Notes: a model not told the origin generated them from the letters alone. Shown: positions 34,050 through 43,661, counted from the stretch's first letter. The stretch: DNA of 64,000 bases from Agromyces flavus (GCF_900104685.1 NZ_LT629755.1:2232001-2296000), one strand, 5' to 3'. Translations and numbers: made by a program.

Positions 34050-35000
34050 TCACGCGATCGAGCCGTCGTGCAGTCCCAACGCACCAGACCGCACCGCATC
34101 AAGCACCGCCTGCAGCGCCGGAGAGTCCGCTTGGCTGCGACGGTGCACGGCCGAGACTCCGCGGGTCGACGCCGGGCGCACCGTCGGCACGGCGACGAGG
34201 TCAGGATGCAGGGAGGGACGCCCCATCCGCGGCACCAAGGCCACGCCGAGGCCGGCGCGCACGAGCTCGAGGTGATTCTCGAACTCCATCGACTCGTGCA
34301 CGATGCGCGGCGCGTTCGAGACGCCGTCGAAGAGCCGCCGGAGCCACTGCCGGCAGATCGTCGAGTCGAACGTCGCGATCCACTGCTCGTCGGCGAGGTC
34401 GAGCGGCGTCAGCTCGGCCCGGTCGGCGAGCGGGTGCTCGCGGCGCAGGATCACGTCCGCGACATCCGTGAACAGGGGCGTCTCGACCAGGTGATCGGGC
34501 ATCGCCAGCGCGACCCCGCCCCACCGGTGCACGATGCCGAGGTCGCGCTGACCCGACGCGACCAGCGCGATCGTCTCCCACGGCTCGCTCTCGCGCAACG
34601 GCACGCGCAGCTCCGGATGCTCCTCGCGCAGCCGCGGGAGCACGTCGACCAGCAGACCGCGCACCGCGGTCGAGAACGCGCCGATGCGCACCTCGCCCGT
34701 GATGCGGCGGGCAGCTGCGCCATCCGCCCCGCTCGCTCGGCCGGTGAGATGCAGGTCGGCCTCGATGCGCTCGAGGTCGGCGAGCACCGTCGCCGACGAC
34801 GTGACGAGGTGGCGACCGGCATCCGTCAACACCACACCGCGACCCGCCCGCTCGAGCAATGCGACCCTGGTGCCGCGCTCGAGCCGCTTGATCTGCTGCG
34901 ACACCGCCGACGGCGTGAACCCGAGCGCATCCGCCGCCGCCGCGACGCTGCCGTTGGTGGCCACCGCCCGGAGCGCGACCACGGCTTCGAGATCGATCAT
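34050..35000 (-). CDS. LysR-family transcriptional regulator
   Basis: The 316-residue protein has the LysR winged helix (LRAVATNGSVAAAADALGFTPSAVSQQIKRLE) and a periplasmic-binding-protein-like effector domain from about residue 90. TAGCAT six bases before the ATG (35012-35007) predicts a leaderless transcript. It is divergent from an EamA transporter, its likely target; the effector is unknown. Confidence 0.92.
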   Translation of the reverse strand: MIDLEAVVALRAVATNGSVAAAADALGFTPSAVSQQIKRLERGTRVALLERAGRGVVLTDAGRHLVTSSATVLADLERIEADLHLTGRASGADGAAARRITGEVRIGAFSTAVRGLLVDVLPRLREEHPELRVPLRESEPWETIALVASGQRDLGIVHRWGGVALAMPDHLVETPLFTDVADVILRREHPLADRAELTPLDLADEQWIATFDSTICRQWLRRLFDGVSNAPRIVHESMEFENHLELVRAGLGVALVPRMGRPSLHPDLVAVPTVRPASTRGVSAVHRRSQADSPALQAVLDAVRSGALGLHDGSIA

Positions 35001-35072
35001 GCAGCAATGCTACCGATTCAGGGGCAGAAATGGTCGCTGGTGATTCCGGATGCCGCGAGCCACCCTTGACCC

Positions 35073-36035
35073 ATGACGAGACGCGACATGCTGCTGGCCG
35101 CGCTGGTGGCGACGATGTGGGGCTTCAACTTCGTCGTCATCGACTGGGGCATGGATGGCATCCCGCCGCTGTTCTTCGTCGCCATCCGTTTCGCCGTCGT
35201 CGCGCTTGCGGTCGTCGTCGTGCCGCGGCCGCTCGCGAGTTGGAAGACCGTCGTCGGGGTGGGCCTCTTCATGAGCCTCGGCCAGTTCGCGCTGCTCTAC
35301 ACGTCGATCGCGCTCGGACTGCAGCCCGGTATCGCCGCGCTGCTGCTGCAGGCGCAGGTCGTGCTCACGATCCTCGTCGCGGCGCTCGCGCTGCGCGAGC
35401 GGCCGACGCACCTGCAGGTCGCGGGGGTACTGCTCGGGACGGTGGGGCTCGGCATCGTGGCGTTCGGTCGCGGCGGCGACGCGCCGGCGCTCGCGGTCGT
35501 GCTGTGCCTGCTCGCCGCGCTGTCGTGGGCTGTCGGGAACGTGGTCGCGCGGCGGGCGGGGCCGGTCGCGCCGGCGCGGCGACTCGGCGCTCTGTCGCTC
35601 ACGGTGTGGTCGTCGCTCGTCGTGCCGCTGCCTGCGCTCGGCCTGTCGGCGCTCATCGAGGGGCCCGACGCCATCGCCGCCGGCATCGTGGCGTTCGGGT
35701 GGCGGCCGCTGCTCTCGACGTTGTACACCGCAGGCCTCTGCACGCTCGTCGGCTACGCGATCTTCAATGGGCTGCTCGCCCGCAACCGGTCGGCGTCGGT
35801 CGTGCCGTGGGTGCTGCTCGCGCCGGTCGTGGCGATGCTGTCGGCGGCGCTGCTGCTCGGGCAGGTACCGAACGTGTGGGAGACGGCGGGTGGGGCGGTG
35901 CTCGTGGCGGGGGTGTTCGTGGCGAACGCGCCGGGGCGGCGGAGGGCGGCGGCGAGGGCGGATGGGGCGGTGCCGGAGTCGTCGCCTGCGCCCGAGGCAT
36001 CCGATCTGCAAGCGATCGCGCCGCAGTCGAGATGA
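35073..36035 (+). CDS. EamA/DMT-superfamily transporter
   Basis: The 320-residue protein has ten membrane helices in two EamA repeats (MTRRDMLLAALVATMWGFNFV starts the first; ALAVVLCLLAALSWAVGNVVARR starts the second), as in the metabolite and amino acid exporters of the drug/metabolite superfamily. The last 30 residues are a cytoplasmic tail. The LysR gene opposite probably controls it. CACCCT six bases before the ATG is a degenerate form of the leaderless -10. Confidence 0.9.
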   Translation: MTRRDMLLAALVATMWGFNFVVIDWGMDGIPPLFFVAIRFAVVALAVVVVPRPLASWKTVVGVGLFMSLGQFALLYTSIALGLQPGIAALLLQAQVVLTILVAALALRERPTHLQVAGVLLGTVGLGIVAFGRGGDAPALAVVLCLLAALSWAVGNVVARRAGPVAPARRLGALSLTVWSSLVVPLPALGLSALIEGPDAIAAGIVAFGWRPLLSTLYTAGLCTLVGYAIFNGLLARNRSASVVPWVLLAPVVAMLSAALLLGQVPNVWETAGGAVLVAGVFVANAPGRRRAAARADGAVPESSPAPEASDLQAIAPQSR

Positions 36036-36390
36036 CGCGAAACGGGCCGTGCGGTACACGCCGCACGGCTGGCTGCGTCGGCGCCCCCAGCTGAGAGGCA
36101 GAACCCCAGACGGATGCCACGGGCCGACCCGGCACGGTCGGGCGAAACCGGGACCACGGGGCCGGTCCTGGGTCGTCGAGCGAACCGAGCCCGAGTCTCC
36201 CGGCTCTGGCTGCTCGAGGCCGCGCTGGGGCTACTCGCTCAGAGGTCCGCTATCGCGGCATCCCGAGTGCGCGTTCTGGTGACTCGTCCTCCACAGGCGG
36301 GCATCTGGCCGAGTTCTGCACACGACAAATGGGCTGGTCAAACGCTATTTCCTGCTCACGAATGTCGGTGGGTGGGTGCAGGATCGAAGC
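36036..36390. other. Intergenic region before the HNH gene
   Basis: No gene is supported in these 355 bases; frames are short and without ribosome sites. The stretch 36280-36380 is notably richer in A+T than its flanks and probably holds the HNH promoter. CAGGAT lies six bases before the ATG at 36391, a degenerate leaderless -10. Confidence 0.4.
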
Positions 36391-37821
36391 ATGGAACAGC
36401 CCGCGCCCGAGCAGCATCCGCTCGCTGCGCTGTCCGCGCTTCAGCGAGATGTCGCCGCGCTGCACGAGGTGTGGGCCGGCGTGTCGCCGGCGTGGGGCGC
36501 CGTGCGAGGGGGCCCGCAATCCGAGCTCGAGCAGTTGAGCGATGCCGGTCTCATGCAGGTCACCGATGCGCTGGCGAGGGTCCGGCGTGATGTCGACGCG
36601 GTGCTTGCCAGGGTCGCGGCCGAGATGTCGAAGCGGTCCGGGCCCGAGTTCGGCGATTCCGGGTTCGCCAAGGCGCAGGGGTTCCACAACGCGATCCGCC
36701 TCGTCGCCGCGGCCACTGGAGCGTCGCGATCCGACGCGGCGAGGCTGATCGCGGTCGGCACCGCCACAGCCGAACGGCAGACCTTCACCGGCGAGCCACT
36801 CCCGTCGCGGCACCGGCACATCGCCGAGGCGCTCGAATCTGCCACTATCAGCATCGACGCGGCATCCGCAATCACGACGATGCTCGACCGAGCGTCGATG
36901 CGATCCGACCCCGATCGTGTCCAGGTCGTCGAGCGTGCGCTGGTCGACCTCGCCGGGCGGGTGCCGCTCGAGACCCTCCTGCGCGGAGTGCGGGAGGCGG
37001 AGGCGCGGCTCGATCCCGACGGCGTCGAACCCCGCGAAGACGAACTCCGCATGGAGCGCTCGCTGACCATGCGGGAAGACGGCCACGGCATGGTGCACCT
37101 GCACGCCCGAATCGACCCCGAGAGCGCGGCTCCGGTGAAGGCAGCGATCGAAGCGCTCGTCAGCGACGCGCTGCGGCGACGCGACTCCGGCGCAGGCGCG
37201 GTCGGCGAGGGAGCGTCAGGCCCGGTCATCGACGACCACCGCACGATCCCGCAGATCCGAGTCGACGCGCTCGCCGCGCTCGCCCGGCACGCGCTCGGCT
37301 GCTCCCAGACACTCGCGCCACTCGCGAAGACCACGGTGATCGTGCGCGTCGACCTCGACACCCTCGTCACCCAGCTCGGCCACGCTCGGATCGACGGGAT
37401 CGAACAGCCCGTCTCAGCAGGCACCGTTCGCCGCATGGCTGCAGACGCCGAACTCATCCCGGCCGTCCTCGGCGGTGACAGCCTCCCGCTCGACCTCGGA
37501 CGAGCCGTTCGACTGTTCACGAAGGCGCAACGGCTCGCCCTCGGAGAACGCGACGGCGGATGCGCATCCTGCGGCCAGAACATCGGCTACGTCGAAGCGC
37601 ACCACATCGACTGGTGGGAACGCGACACCGGACCGACCGACCTGTCGAACGGAGTGATGCTCTGCAGCTTCTGCCACCACATGATCCACCGCGACGGATG
37701 GCGCGTTCACGCGGGCCCGGCCGAAGTGTGGTTCATCCCGCCACCACACATCGACCCGGCACAGGTGCCGCGACTGGGCGGCCGAGCCCGCTTCGAGCTG
37801 CGCGAAGAGCGGGCGGCATGA
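36391..37821 (+). CDS. DUF222/HNH-endonuclease-domain protein
   Basis: The 476-residue protein has a long helical DUF222 region (about 30-330) and a C-terminal HNH domain: CASCGQNIGYVEAHHIDWWE, then CSFCHHMIHRDGW, giving the two Cys pairs for zinc and the HH/H/H core. This type occurs in several copies in most actinobacterial genomes and is presumed to be a mobile or homing-type nuclease; its biology is unclear. ATG 36391 is chosen over GTG 36376. Confidence 0.9.
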   Translation: MEQPAPEQHPLAALSALQRDVAALHEVWAGVSPAWGAVRGGPQSELEQLSDAGLMQVTDALARVRRDVDAVLARVAAEMSKRSGPEFGDSGFAKAQGFHNAIRLVAAATGASRSDAARLIAVGTATAERQTFTGEPLPSRHRHIAEALESATISIDAASAITTMLDRASMRSDPDRVQVVERALVDLAGRVPLETLLRGVREAEARLDPDGVEPREDELRMERSLTMREDGHGMVHLHARIDPESAAPVKAAIEALVSDALRRRDSGAGAVGEGASGPVIDDHRTIPQIRVDALAALARHALGCSQTLAPLAKTTVIVRVDLDTLVTQLGHARIDGIEQPVSAGTVRRMAADAELIPAVLGGDSLPLDLGRAVRLFTKAQRLALGERDGGCASCGQNIGYVEAHHIDWWERDTGPTDLSNGVMLCSFCHHMIHRDGWRVHAGPAEVWFIPPPHIDPAQVPRLGGRARFELREERAA

Positions 37822-38017
37822 CGCCATTCGTACGCGTTCACCGTGGGCGTGTCGCCGACGCCGACGCCGCGAGAACGGCAGCCGTGCGCGAACGAGCCAT
37901 GCCGACAGCCCCCTCATCAGCACCCCGATCGGCACGTTCGCGTGCCGCTTCGCCGCCAGAGCCCACCCGCCGCCGGCCGTTGTTCACAGCCAACTCACGA
38001 CCACCGACACAACCCAG

Positions 38018-38039
38018 CGATATATCGTTGACATATCGT
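38018..38039. promoter_or_regulatory. Operator-like repeats before the PadR gene
   Basis: ATATATCGT (38020-38028) and ACATATCGT (38031-38039) are direct repeats 11 bases apart; the first is part of the palindrome CGATATATCG (38018-38027). TTGACA (38028-38033), a perfect -35, lies between them. Such AT-rich repeats are typical PadR sites. No clear -10 follows at standard distance. Confidence 0.5.
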
Positions 38040-38076
38040 CGAGACCCGATCAGGGCCCCGGTTCCAGGAGGTCATC

Positions 38077-38679
38077 ATGAGCGATTCGTACAGCGGCGGC
38101 GGCTTCGGCGGCTCGAGCAGCTGGAGCGGCAAGGGCAATCCCGGTCAGGGGTTGTGGGAGGCCATGGAGCAGCTTCGCGGCATGTTCGAGCAGAAGGTCG
38201 CGCCGCGCATGGGCAAGGGCGACGTCCGCGCGGCGGTGCTCGCGCTGCTCGCCGAGAAGCCGATGCACGGTTACCAGATCATCAGCGAGATCTCCGAGCG
38301 CAGCGGCGGTGCGTGGAAGCCGAGCGCGGGCTCGGTGTACCCGACCCTGCAGCTGCTCGCCGACGAGGGACTGATCACCGCTGAGGAGTCCAACGGCCGC
38401 AAGACGTACACGCTCACCGAGGCGGGCAAGGCCGAGGCCGAGGCATCCGCTGACCGCGCGCCGTGGCCGATGGGTGGTACGACCACCAGCGGCGGCGGGA
38501 GCAGCAGCAGCGGCCGCCGCGACTGGGGCAACGCGGGTCCGCTCGCGAAGGCCGGGATGGACCTCGCCCAGGCGGCCGCGGCAGTGGGGCGCAGCGGCAA
38601 GCCCGAGCAGGTGAAGCAGGCGGTCGAGATCATCGACGAGGCGCGCCGGCGTCTCTACTCGATCCTCGCCCAGGACTGA
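38077..38679 (+). CDS. PadR-family regulator with Gly/Ser-rich N-terminus
   Basis: The 200-residue protein has a Gly/Ser-rich leader of 30 residues, a PadR winged helix (VRAAVLALLAEKPMHGYQIISEISERSGG, SAGSVYPTLQLLADEGLI, GRKTYTLTEAGKA), a second Gly/Ser linker and a C-terminal helical domain (EQVKQAVEIIDEARRRLYSIL). CCAGGAGG precedes the ATG. The AT-rich repeats upstream suggest self-control. The UbiB-like kinase gene follows on the same strand. Confidence 0.9.
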   Translation: MSDSYSGGGFGGSSSWSGKGNPGQGLWEAMEQLRGMFEQKVAPRMGKGDVRAAVLALLAEKPMHGYQIISEISERSGGAWKPSAGSVYPTLQLLADEGLITAEESNGRKTYTLTEAGKAEAEASADRAPWPMGGTTTSGGGSSSSGRRDWGNAGPLAKAGMDLAQAAAAVGRSGKPEQVKQAVEIIDEARRRLYSILAQD

Positions 38680-38717
38680 CCTAGGTGCCCTCGACACGTC
38701 GGCATCCGGCAGGCAGG

Positions 38718-40457
38718 ATGCCCGATGTGGGGAACACGCGCGCTCGCTACCGCCGCATCCTGCGGTTCGCCGCGCGGTACATCATCCAGACGTGGTGGTT
38801 CGAGATCGTCCTGCCGCGGTTCGGCCTGGCCAGGATCGCGGCGCGCGGGCGCACGGCACGCATGACGCGCATCGCGCAGCGCTTCCACGCGCTCGCGGTC
38901 GACCTCGGCGGCCTCATGATCAAGGTCGGCCAGTACCTCTCGTCACGACTCGACGTGCTGCCGCCCGAGATCACGCGCGAGCTCGCGGGCCTGCAGGACG
39001 AAGTGCCGCCCGTGCCGTTCGACGCCATCCGCCGCCTCGCCGAGGCCGAGCTCGGGGTGACGCTCGAGCGCGCCTACGCCGAGTTCGACCCGACGCCGCT
39101 GGCCGCGGCATCCCTCGGCCAGGCGCACCGCGCCAGACTCGCGCCCATCGACGCCGCCGACATGGGGTACGACGAGGCCGTCGTCAAGGTGCAGCGACCG
39201 GGCATCGAGGTGATCGTCGACGTCGACCTGGCGGCGCTGCGGCGGGTGGCCGGATGGCTCAGCCGCGTGCGGTTCGTCGCGAGCCGCGTCGACCTGCCCG
39301 CGCTCGTCGAGGAATTCGCCACCACGAGCCTCGAGGAGATCGACTACCTGCACGAGGCCGGCAACGCCGAACGGTTCGCTGCGAGCTTCGCCGGCGACCC
39401 GCGCGTGGCCGCGCCCGAGGTCGTCTGGGAGCGCACCACCCGCCGCGTGCTCACGCTCGCCGACGTGACGGCGATCAAGGTCAACGACCGCGCGGGCCTG
39501 CTCGCCGCCGGTATCGACCCGAAGGACGTCGCGAAGCAGTTCGCGGCGGTCATGTTCGACCAGCTGTTCCGCGACGGCTACTTCCACGCCGACCCGCATC
39601 CGGGGAACATCTTCGTGACGCCGGTCTCGGCGGGCGGGCCGGGTGCGCCTGCGGGGCCCGCTTCCGGTGGCTCGGATGCCGCGCCATCCGCCCCCGCCTG
39701 GCAGTTCACGTTCATCGACTTCGGCATGATGGGCGAGGTGCCCGACGGGCTGCGTCGCGGCTTGCAGCAGTTGCTGCTCGCGGTCGCCGCGCGCGACGGC
39801 AAGCGGATGGTCGACGCCATCCGCGGGGTCGGCTTCCTGCTGCCCACGGCCGAGACGGCTGAGCTCGAACGCGCGATGTCCGAGCTGTTCGCACGCTTCG
39901 GCGGCATGGGCTTCGCCGAGTTGCAGCAGGTCGACGAGCGTGAACTGCGCCGCTTCGCGATCGAGTTCGGCGAGGTCGTGCGCACGCTGCCGTTCCAGTT
40001 GCCCGAGAACTTCCTCCTCATCATCCGCTCGATGTCGCTGACCTCGGGCCTGTGCAGCTCGCTCGACCCGGCGTTCAACATCTGGGACGCCGTCGAGCCC
40101 TACGCGGCCCGACTCCTGCGCGACGAGCGCGGCAACATCGTGCAGTCGTTCGGCCGCCAGGCGCTCTCGGTCGCCGGCACCGCTTGGCGCCTCCCGGGGC
40201 GCCTCGACAACGTCATCGACCGCATCGAGGGCGGCCGCCTCGTCGCGAACTCGCCGAAAATCGAGCACCGGATGGTGCGACTCGAGCGCGCGGCCCAGCG
40301 CATCGTCTCGGCGGTGCTGTTCGTGGGGTTGTTCGTCGGCGGCATCCTGCTACGGCGCGAGGAGCCGGTGTGGGGCGTCACGCTGATCGTGGTGTCGGTG
40401 GTCCCGCTCCTGCACGCCGTCTTCGCCGGCCTGTTCGGCCGGCGCGGGCCGCGGTGA
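38718..40457 (+). CDS. AarF/UbiB-family (ABC1) atypical kinase
   Basis: The 579-residue protein has the ADCK/UbiB order: LGGLMIKVGQYLSSRLDVLP (KxGQ motif), Ala-rich loop AAASLGQAHRA, VVKVQRPG with the ATP-site lysine, HADPHPGN and the metal-binding FIDFGMMG, and ends with two membrane helices. Family members support quinone synthesis or lipid handling at the membrane and show ATPase activity. ATG 38718 has GGCAGG upstream; GTG 38685 is an alternative that adds 11 residues. Confidence 0.9.
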   Translation: MPDVGNTRARYRRILRFAARYIIQTWWFEIVLPRFGLARIAARGRTARMTRIAQRFHALAVDLGGLMIKVGQYLSSRLDVLPPEITRELAGLQDEVPPVPFDAIRRLAEAELGVTLERAYAEFDPTPLAAASLGQAHRARLAPIDAADMGYDEAVVKVQRPGIEVIVDVDLAALRRVAGWLSRVRFVASRVDLPALVEEFATTSLEEIDYLHEAGNAERFAASFAGDPRVAAPEVVWERTTRRVLTLADVTAIKVNDRAGLLAAGIDPKDVAKQFAAVMFDQLFRDGYFHADPHPGNIFVTPVSAGGPGAPAGPASGGSDAAPSAPAWQFTFIDFGMMGEVPDGLRRGLQQLLLAVAARDGKRMVDAIRGVGFLLPTAETAELERAMSELFARFGGMGFAELQQVDERELRRFAIEFGEVVRTLPFQLPENFLLIIRSMSLTSGLCSSLDPAFNIWDAVEPYAARLLRDERGNIVQSFGRQALSVAGTAWRLPGRLDNVIDRIEGGRLVANSPKIEHRMVRLERAAQRIVSAVLFVGLFVGGILLRREEPVWGVTLIVVSVVPLLHAVFAGLFGRRGPR

Positions 40458-40535
40458 TTTGAGCTCACCCGCCATCGGAGCGAGCCGGTCTCGCTCGTCG
40501 CTGTGGGCGGCGCCCTCGCGCGCTAGTTTGGTGCC

Positions 40536-41084
40536 ATGGACCCCGGCGAGGTCGGAATCGAGATCAGCCCGATCCTGGCGGCCGGATCGGTCGAACCGGA
40601 GTTCGCCGCCCAGCTCGACGCGCTGCTGCGCCGCACCTGCCATCTCGCCCGCGCGCTGACCGGTGCCGAACAGGCGGCGCTCAAGCTCTGGGTCGGCGAG
40701 GACCCGTCGCAGGCACGCAAGTACTTCAGCATGAGCGCGAAGTACGCAGCCTTCCGCGACTTCCGGGTCGACCCGAAAGGCCACGGCCTTCACGGGATGA
40801 AGATCCCACCCGGCGAGGTCATCCGCCTGACCGAGGCCGAGGTGTCGTCGCATCCGCTCTTCCAGGGCTTCGGCGCGTTCGCCGACGCCCACCCGCCGAT
40901 GCGGGGATGGCTCGCCACGAGTGTCTGCGGCGACGACGGTCGGATCTACGGTCTGCTGCAGCTGAGCGACAAGAGCGGTGAGCGCGACTTCGACGAATCA
41001 GACGAGGCGAACATCCGCGAACTCGCCTCCCTGATCGGTGAGACGCTCGACGCGCTTCGACTGGCCGCCCAGCGGCCGGCGTAG
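40536..41084 (+). CDS. GAF-domain protein
   Basis: The 182-residue protein is a single GAF domain: FAAQLDALLRRTCHLARALTGAEQAALKLW, a middle with HPLFQGFGAFADAHPPMRGWLATSVCGDDG, then IYGLLQLSDKSGERDFDESDEANIRELASLIGETLDAL. GAF domains bind small ligands, nucleotides or haem; none is evident. TAGTTT (40524-40529) six bases before the ATG predicts a leaderless transcript. Confidence 0.85.
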   Translation: MDPGEVGIEISPILAAGSVEPEFAAQLDALLRRTCHLARALTGAEQAALKLWVGEDPSQARKYFSMSAKYAAFRDFRVDPKGHGLHGMKIPPGEVIRLTEAEVSSHPLFQGFGAFADAHPPMRGWLATSVCGDDGRIYGLLQLSDKSGERDFDESDEANIRELASLIGETLDALRLAAQRPA

Positions 41085-41164
41085 CGCGCGTGGTGTCGCC
41101 GACGCGCGTTGACGCACCGACGGTGCGGGCGTAGACCTGAGGCATCCGAGATGGAGGTGTCGCC

Positions 41165-41560
41165 ATGGCGAAGGATCTCAAGGTCACCCTCACGGACCAA
41201 CCCGGCGAAGGGGCTCGACTCGGCGAGGCGCTCGGCAAGGCCGGCGTCAACATCGAGGGCCTCTGCGCGATCATGGAGGGCGGAACAGCCCACGTCCACG
41301 TCCTCGTCGAGGACGTGGCGGGCGCACGGGCCGCGCTCGAGGGCGCGGGCATCGGGGTCGAGGCCGAGACCGATGTCCTCGTCAGTCCGGCGCTCCCCGA
41401 ACCCGACCTGGACACGCCGGGGAAGTTCGGTGAGATGGCGCGCGCGATCGCCGATGCCGGAATCAACATCTCGCTCGTGTACGTGGCCTCCAGGAACCGC
41501 GTCGTCCTCGCGACGAGCGACAACCAGCGGGCCACGCAGCTGCTGCAGTCGATGATGTGA
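41165..41560 (+). CDS. Tandem ACT-domain protein
   Basis: The 131-residue protein consists of two ACT-like repeats (LKVTLTDQPGEGARLGEALGKAGVNIEGLCA and PGKFGEMARAIADAGINISLVYVAS). ACT domains bind amino acids to regulate metabolic enzymes; free-standing pairs are usually allosteric or regulatory proteins. GATGGAGGTG precedes the ATG. No neighbour suggests the ligand. Confidence 0.82.
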   Translation: MAKDLKVTLTDQPGEGARLGEALGKAGVNIEGLCAIMEGGTAHVHVLVEDVAGARAALEGAGIGVEAETDVLVSPALPEPDLDTPGKFGEMARAIADAGINISLVYVASRNRVVLATSDNQRATQLLQSMM

Positions 41561-41628
41561 GTACTCGCCCCGCCGGGGGCTCCACCGGCGGCCTGGGCCG
41601 GCGGACGAGGCCGTTCGACCCGTGGCCG

Positions 41629-42081
41629 TCAGGGGCTCGGACGCTCGGCGTCGATCAGGTCGGCGTACTGAGTGTTCGCCTCCATGAATGCGGCGACGAC
41701 CGGACAACGCACGGTCAGCTTCATGCCGCGCCGTCGGATGTCGTCGAGCGCATATGCGATGAGCTCGGTGGCGAGGCCGCGCCCACGGAAGTCGGGCTCG
41801 ACCGTCGTGGTGTACACCGTGATCCGGTCGTCGGCTTCTTCGTATGGGATGGTCGCCACCCGCAGGTCGCGCAGGGTCGCCGCATAGATGTGCTCGTCGT
41901 CGACGCGGTGCACCCGGACCTCGGACTCGGCGTCCGCCGACGGGGTGTCGACGTCCCGCACGGCACCGGCCCGCACCTCCTCGACGAGGGCCGCCGTGCC
42001 CTCGTCGAGGATCCCGGTACCGTCGGGATATCCGGCGCTATCGGGATACTCGAACCGCGCGTCGCGATCTCCCGTGCTCAT
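41629..42081 (-). CDS. GNAT-family N-acetyltransferase
   Basis: The 150-residue protein has an N-terminal extension of 50 residues and a small GNAT domain with the acetyl-CoA loop VEPDFRGRGLATELIAYALDDIRRRG and a closing CPVVAAFMEANTQYADLI, as in the YjdJ/GCN5-related N-acetyltransferase group. The substrate is unknown. ATG 42081 is preferred; TACCCT lies eight bases before it on the minus strand. It is divergent from the cupin gene. Confidence 0.85.
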   Translation of the reverse strand: MSTGDRDARFEYPDSAGYPDGTGILDEGTAALVEEVRAGAVRDVDTPSADAESEVRVHRVDDEHIYAATLRDLRVATIPYEEADDRITVYTTTVEPDFRGRGLATELIAYALDDIRRRGMKLTVRCPVVAAFMEANTQYADLIDAERPSP

Positions 42082-42196
42082 CAGGAACGAGGGTACTGCG
42101 AGGCGACCGCCTCCACCAGCACGAGACCTCAGACGTCGGCAGCGTCGGCGGCGATGCGCGTTGCGGAATCGCGCGGCCCGGGGTGAAGATCGGACG

Positions 42197-42562
42197 ATGA
42201 ACGCCCGGGTTCGCAACGTGCAGTCCGCCCTCGACTCGTTCTCGGAGCCCTGGCAACCCCGACGGCTCGCGAGCGTCAACGACTACGACGTCAAGGTCGT
42301 GAAGATCCTCGGCGAGTTCACCTGGCACTCGCACCCCGACACCGATGAGCTGTTCATGGTGCTCTCCGGCCGGCTCGTGATCCAGATGCGAGACGGCGAC
42401 GTGGAACTCGGCCCGGGCGACGTGTTCGTCGTTCCTCGAGGTGTCGAGCACTGCCCCAGATCGGATGGTGAAGTCTCGGCGATCCTGATCGAACCCAAGG
42501 GCGTCGTCAACACCGGCGACACACCGAGCGAACGGACGACGGCGCTCCGAGAGCTCGACTGA
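42197..42562 (+). CDS. Cupin-domain protein
   Basis: The 121-residue protein is a single cupin barrel with metal ligands in FTWHSHPDTDELFMVLSG (motif 1, HxH and Glu) and ELGPGDVFVVPRGVEHCP (motif 2, His). Substrate unknown; many such proteins bind small acids. It lies 19 bases before the next gene and may be co-transcribed with it. Confidence 0.87.
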   Translation: MNARVRNVQSALDSFSEPWQPRRLASVNDYDVKVVKILGEFTWHSHPDTDELFMVLSGRLVIQMRDGDVELGPGDVFVVPRGVEHCPRSDGEVSAILIEPKGVVNTGDTPSERTTALRELD

Positions 42563-42581
42563 TCAGGGAGAGACTGCCGAC

Positions 42582-43064
42582 ATGCCCGCCTCCGACTTCG
42601 ACTTCCTCATCGGAACCTGGGACGTCGAACACGACCGGCTCGCCGACACTCTCGGCCCGCCCGACGGCCCTCGACTCCGGTTCAGGTCGCGGGTGACGGT
42701 GCAGCACATCCTCGACGGTCTCGGCACCGCCGACGAGACCCGCGGCACGCTCGCCGACGGCAGCGACTTCGTCGGCTTCTCGCTCCGCCTCTTCAACCCG
42801 GCGACCGATGAATGGGCGATCTGGTGGGCGTCGAAGTCGCGGCCGGGCGTGCTCGACGATCCCGTCCGTGGGCGGTTCGTCGACGGGCGCGGCACGTTCG
42901 TCGGAGCCGCCGAGGCCGGCGGGCGGGCGTTCCTCGCGCGCTTCCACTGGATCGAGACCGGGAGCGCCCATCCGGTCTGGGAGCAGGACTTCTCGTTCGA
43001 CGGCGGTGCGACCTGGGAGCCGGTCAACTGGCGGATGGTGCACACGCGCGTCGACTCGCAGTGA
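42582..43064 (+). CDS. DUF1579-like protein
   Basis: The 160-residue protein begins FDFLIGTWDVEHDRL and follows the strand pattern of DUF1579-type lipocalin-like proteins (GRGTFVGAAEAGGRAFLARFHW, PVWEQDFSFDGGATWEPVNWRM). The GTWDV start and the WEPVNW end are typical. The function is unknown; a small hydrophobic ligand is likely by fold. GGGAGAG precedes the ATG. It lies 19 bases behind the cupin gene. Confidence 0.75.
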   Translation: MPASDFDFLIGTWDVEHDRLADTLGPPDGPRLRFRSRVTVQHILDGLGTADETRGTLADGSDFVGFSLRLFNPATDEWAIWWASKSRPGVLDDPVRGRFVDGRGTFVGAAEAGGRAFLARFHWIETGSAHPVWEQDFSFDGGATWEPVNWRMVHTRVDSQ

Positions 43065-43090
43065 ACGTCACCAGTCCTCAACGCCGGCCT

Positions 43091-43573
43091 TCACACGATC
43101 CGATGCCGCGACTCGGCTCCTCCGAGCGGCGTCAGGCGGATGACGGGGATCATGCGGTCGGTCTTCCGCTCGTACCGGGCGAACCCGCGAGCGGCCGCCG
43201 TGATCTGCCGCCACACGGCATCGCGCTCGGCGCCGTGCAGCTGTTCAGCGACGACGTCGATCCGCTCGCCCGCGAGCTCGGTCGCCACGTGATCGGGGTG
43301 AGCGGCGATGTTGTAGTACCACGACGGGTTGCGCGGTGCGCCGCTCGCGGATGCCACGATGAACCGCTCGTCGCCTTCGCCGGGGAACCATCTCACCGGA
43401 GTGCGGCGTTCCTCACCCGACTTCGATCCGATGGTGACGAGCACGAGCTTCGTGCCGCGCCGGTCGCCGTGACGGCGCAGGCGCTCGACCATCCGCCGGT
43501 TGCCCCACTGCTCGAGCCGATTGCGACCCGGCTGCCGTGCTCCGCGGGTGCCGTTCCGCGTATCGAATGCCAT
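43091..43573 (-). CDS. Ddn-type F420-dependent nitroreductase/quinone reductase family
   Basis: The 160-residue protein has the split-barrel pattern of the deazaflavin-dependent nitroreductase family: LVLVTIGSKSGEERRTPVRW, FIVASASGAPRNPSWYYNIAAHPDHVATEL and RYERKTDRMIPVIRLTPL. These enzymes use reduced F420 to reduce quinones or nitro compounds. Substrate not known. It is convergent with the preceding gene. Confidence 0.88.
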   Translation of the reverse strand: MAFDTRNGTRGARQPGRNRLEQWGNRRMVERLRRHGDRRGTKLVLVTIGSKSGEERRTPVRWFPGEGDERFIVASASGAPRNPSWYYNIAAHPDHVATELAGERIDVVAEQLHGAERDAVWRQITAAARGFARYERKTDRMIPVIRLTPLGGAESRHRIV

Positions 43574-43661
43574 ACTCCAGCATCGCGCGATGCCGAGCGG
43601 ATGTCACCGTCCACCCACGTCCGCATCGACCCTCGCGATCTTCAGGCCCACTCGCCGGACC

